64,000 bases of DNA from assembly GCF_024679095.1 (NCBI RefSeq), contig NC_066517.1, positions 1,748,107-1,812,106 of the forward strand, read 5' to 3'. A program made the translations under genes and the position numbers. Below, piece after piece: positions 62,233 to 64,000 of the stretch. The DNA is from Eriocheir sinensis (taxonomy: Eukaryota > Arthropoda > Malacostraca > Decapoda > Varunidae). A model generated the notes under the pieces. That model saw only the letters and a list, made by a program, of their open reading frames with translations. It made no database searches and was not told where the DNA came from. The stretch's first letter is position 1. Each line of letters opens with the position of its first letter.

Positions 62233-63124
62233 GCTCACTTTCACTTTGTACCTTCCACTCCTTGGCCCCCTCCTTCGAGCATATATACATTTTTTTCTTT
62301 ATTTTCTTTCATCTTCTTCGTCTATTTATTCATCATACCTGCACTGTTTTCTTGCCATCTTCCTCCTCATCCTATTCATCCTCACCTCATTCTTCTCTTT
62401 CTCCATTTCCTCACGACAAGTCCACATATCCAAGGGGTTCCCACAGGTGCTCCCTCAGCCTCATTAGTGTGTTAACGGCTGGCTCCAGGTAGGCTTCGGA
62501 ACAGGGCAGTTATCTTCGTCACACTGTCTTTGTGGTGGTGACATAATGTTCTGCAATTCATATGACCTTTACATTTTAAGTGGCATGTTTTAATTCTGTT
62601 CTACATTCAGACTTTCCCTTCTTGTTCTTCGTTTCATGTTCTTCCCTTCTCATCCTCCTTATCGTTCTTCCTCGACACTTTTATCAGTTCACTTAAATTT
62701 CCATTCTTCACACGCTCCAGTCCGATATTAAACACTTTCGATTTTTGTGAACATCGACTTTATCATAACTTGCACTTCCGTTATTTTCACTCCATTATCA
62801 ATTCAATGGTATCTACTTCTTTTCTTTTTTGCATAGCGTCGTAGGTTCCTATGTTCTTTACGTAATATTCACTTCTACACGATATTTGTGAACTCCCTTT
62901 TTGGTGTTGAATTTATGTTATTTTGATTCTCGGATGCCCCGCCTCCCATCTCAGCACTTATCCTACTGTCGCTCTCCCACGCCATCTAAGCCTTCTTTCC
63001 TCTCCCGAGTTGGTTTTCTCTTTCCAACATCTATCTCTCTCCCTCGTCTCTATCCTTGCAAAACGGAGAAACACTATATTGCGTCTGCACTTATCGTTAT
63101 ATAACCTCAACCCACGCACGCATA
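62233..63124. other. Unassigned spacer
   Basis: CT-rich at 62280-62420, then T-rich. No gene recognised. Confidence 0.5.
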
Positions 63125-63480
63125 GGGGTAGGCGGTGGCCGAAGTGGTAGCGTACTGGGCCCACATTCACCGCGTGATGGACGACGCGGGTTCGAATCCC
63201 CACGCTACCACTCGGATTTTTCGGTTCCCGCCGAGTGGCTTAAAACTACCCACATGCTGTCCTGAAAACCACCCATCAACCCGGACTCTAGAGGAAGCCG
63301 TCGAAGCGAATCAAGAACGAGTTCCGGGCAGCATGAGCCAATGCAAGATGGCGCCACTATAAACACTCGCCTGCGCCAGAACGGGCTGGGCCGACCATCA
63401 GGCCCCACCTGGAAGAAGCCTTGGACCGACCATCAGGCCCCACCAGGAAGATGCCTACCGGCGCAATAGGCAGCAACGTA

Positions 63481-63484
<4 letters not shown>
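63125..63484 (+). mobile_element. tRNA-derived SINE, copy 3 (best preserved)
   Basis: The head carries A box TGGCCGAAGTGG at 63136-63147 and a perfect B box GGTTCGAATCC at 63189-63199, followed by CCCACGCTACCA that pairs in part with the head. The body has GCCGAGTGGCTTAAAACTACC, GATGGCGCCACTATAAACAC and two copies of GACCGACCATCAGGCCCC-type text. The end is GCAATAGGCAGCAACGTAAAA running into (CA)n. With both pol III boxes intact this copy could be transcribed. The tRNA class is unresolved; copy 2 suggests Leu/Ser type. Confidence 0.9.

Positions 63485-63553
<69 letters not shown>
63485..63553. repeat. (CA)n microsatellite at SINE tail
   Basis: Directly follows the A-rich end of the SINE. Confidence 0.97.
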
Positions 63554-63555
<2 letters not shown>

Positions 63556-63705
63556 AGATAAGAAAACTCATAACTTCCATTCCCTCCCACCACTTGCTTC
63601 TCTGTGCTGGTCGGGAAATACTTCAAGGCGAACCACAGATGATAAACATTGATAAAACGAGCAACATTCTGAACAATAGTATTTGTTTTTCTTCGTCCCG
63701 GTCTT

Positions 63706-63708
<3 letters not shown>
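63554..63708. other. Unassigned spacer
   Basis: Nothing recognised. Confidence 0.5.

Positions 63709-63770
<62 letters not shown>
63709..63770. repeat. (CT)n microsatellite
   Basis: CT run with one TTTCT interruption. Confidence 0.96.
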
Positions 63771-63771
<1 letters not shown>

Positions 63772-64000
63772 GTAAGCCTCACAGCTGCTCCTCCACCGCT
63801 TTCTCCTGTAATTTTATCTTCTACTTTCTCCCCCATTCCTCACACCTGCTACATCATTTTTCCTTCCTCCCTATATCCCTCATCCTTCTTCCCTCCACAC
63901 ACCTGCTCTCTGTTTCTCACTCTTCTTCTCTCTCCATCTTCACACACCCTCCTCTCTTTGTTTTGTATCCTCCCTTCTATCGCGCAGAGCTGTTCTTCAC
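63771..64000. other. CT-rich sequence at right edge
   Basis: No gene recognised. Confidence 0.5.

Noticed and set aside
63125..63210. Functional tRNA gene
   Set aside because: The A and B boxes are good, but the head continues into a SINE body shared with two other loci and the acceptor ends do not pair convincingly.

Overview
The window is eukaryotic non-coding and repetitive DNA, almost certainly from an arthropod and most plausibly a decapod crustacean such as a brachyuran crab. The reasons are extreme microsatellite density, several APE-type non-LTR retrotransposon families, a tRNA-derived SINE, MITE-like elements and many minisatellites. The crustacean assignment rests on general familiarity with such genomes and is inference. 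No convincing intact host protein gene, rRNA or functional tRNA gene was found. Two weak candidate exons are listed with low confidence.

Layout. 0.2-3.8 kb: a decayed non-LTR element (minus strand) lodged in a CT-rich tandem repeat. 3.8-5.8 kb: (GA)n tracts and a CT-rich minisatellite. 5.76-12.68 kb: a satellite of roughly 97-bp AT-rich units that runs forward for about 4.4 kb, flips at about 10,164 and runs reversed for about 2.5 kb. 12.69-15.85 kb: a nearly full-length non-LTR element. 15.85-16.73 kb: an inverted repeat enclosing two (TA)n tracts and a SINE. 17.25-17.83 kb: a reverse-transcriptase relic. 17.9-18.67 kb: the same minisatellite seen at 5.4-5.76 kb, carrying a second SINE.

18.7-41 kb is mostly low-complexity pyrimidine or purine tracts, long (CT)n, (GT)n and (CA)n arrays, several minisatellites, and a 192-bp MITE with a perfect 8-bp target-site duplication at 33.55 kb. 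41.5-44.05 kb: a 5'-truncated retrotransposon whose reading frame has a single in-frame stop. 44.6-45.0 kb: an RT fragment. 45.62-45.88 kb: a MITE-like inverted-repeat element. 46.8-47.8 kb: a minisatellite. 48.3-51.2 kb: a CR1-like element on the minus strand. 51.3-52.1 kb: a minisatellite and a short retroelement tail. 53.5-56.6 kb: a second copy of the 0.6-3.5 kb family, starting exactly at the end of a (GA)n tract. 56.7-62 kb: pyrimidine-rich DNA with two minisatellites. 62.1 kb: a 117-bp truncated insertion with a target-site duplication. 63.1-63.5 kb: the best-preserved SINE.

The coding sequence seen is endonuclease plus reverse transcriptase, the machinery of target-primed reverse transcription. 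Every such unit carries frameshifts or stops or is truncated, so the local copies are probably not autonomous. The SINE and the short tails are the kind of sequence such machinery mobilises in trans. The most unusual structure is the head-to-head satellite palindrome together with the nested insertion record beside it.
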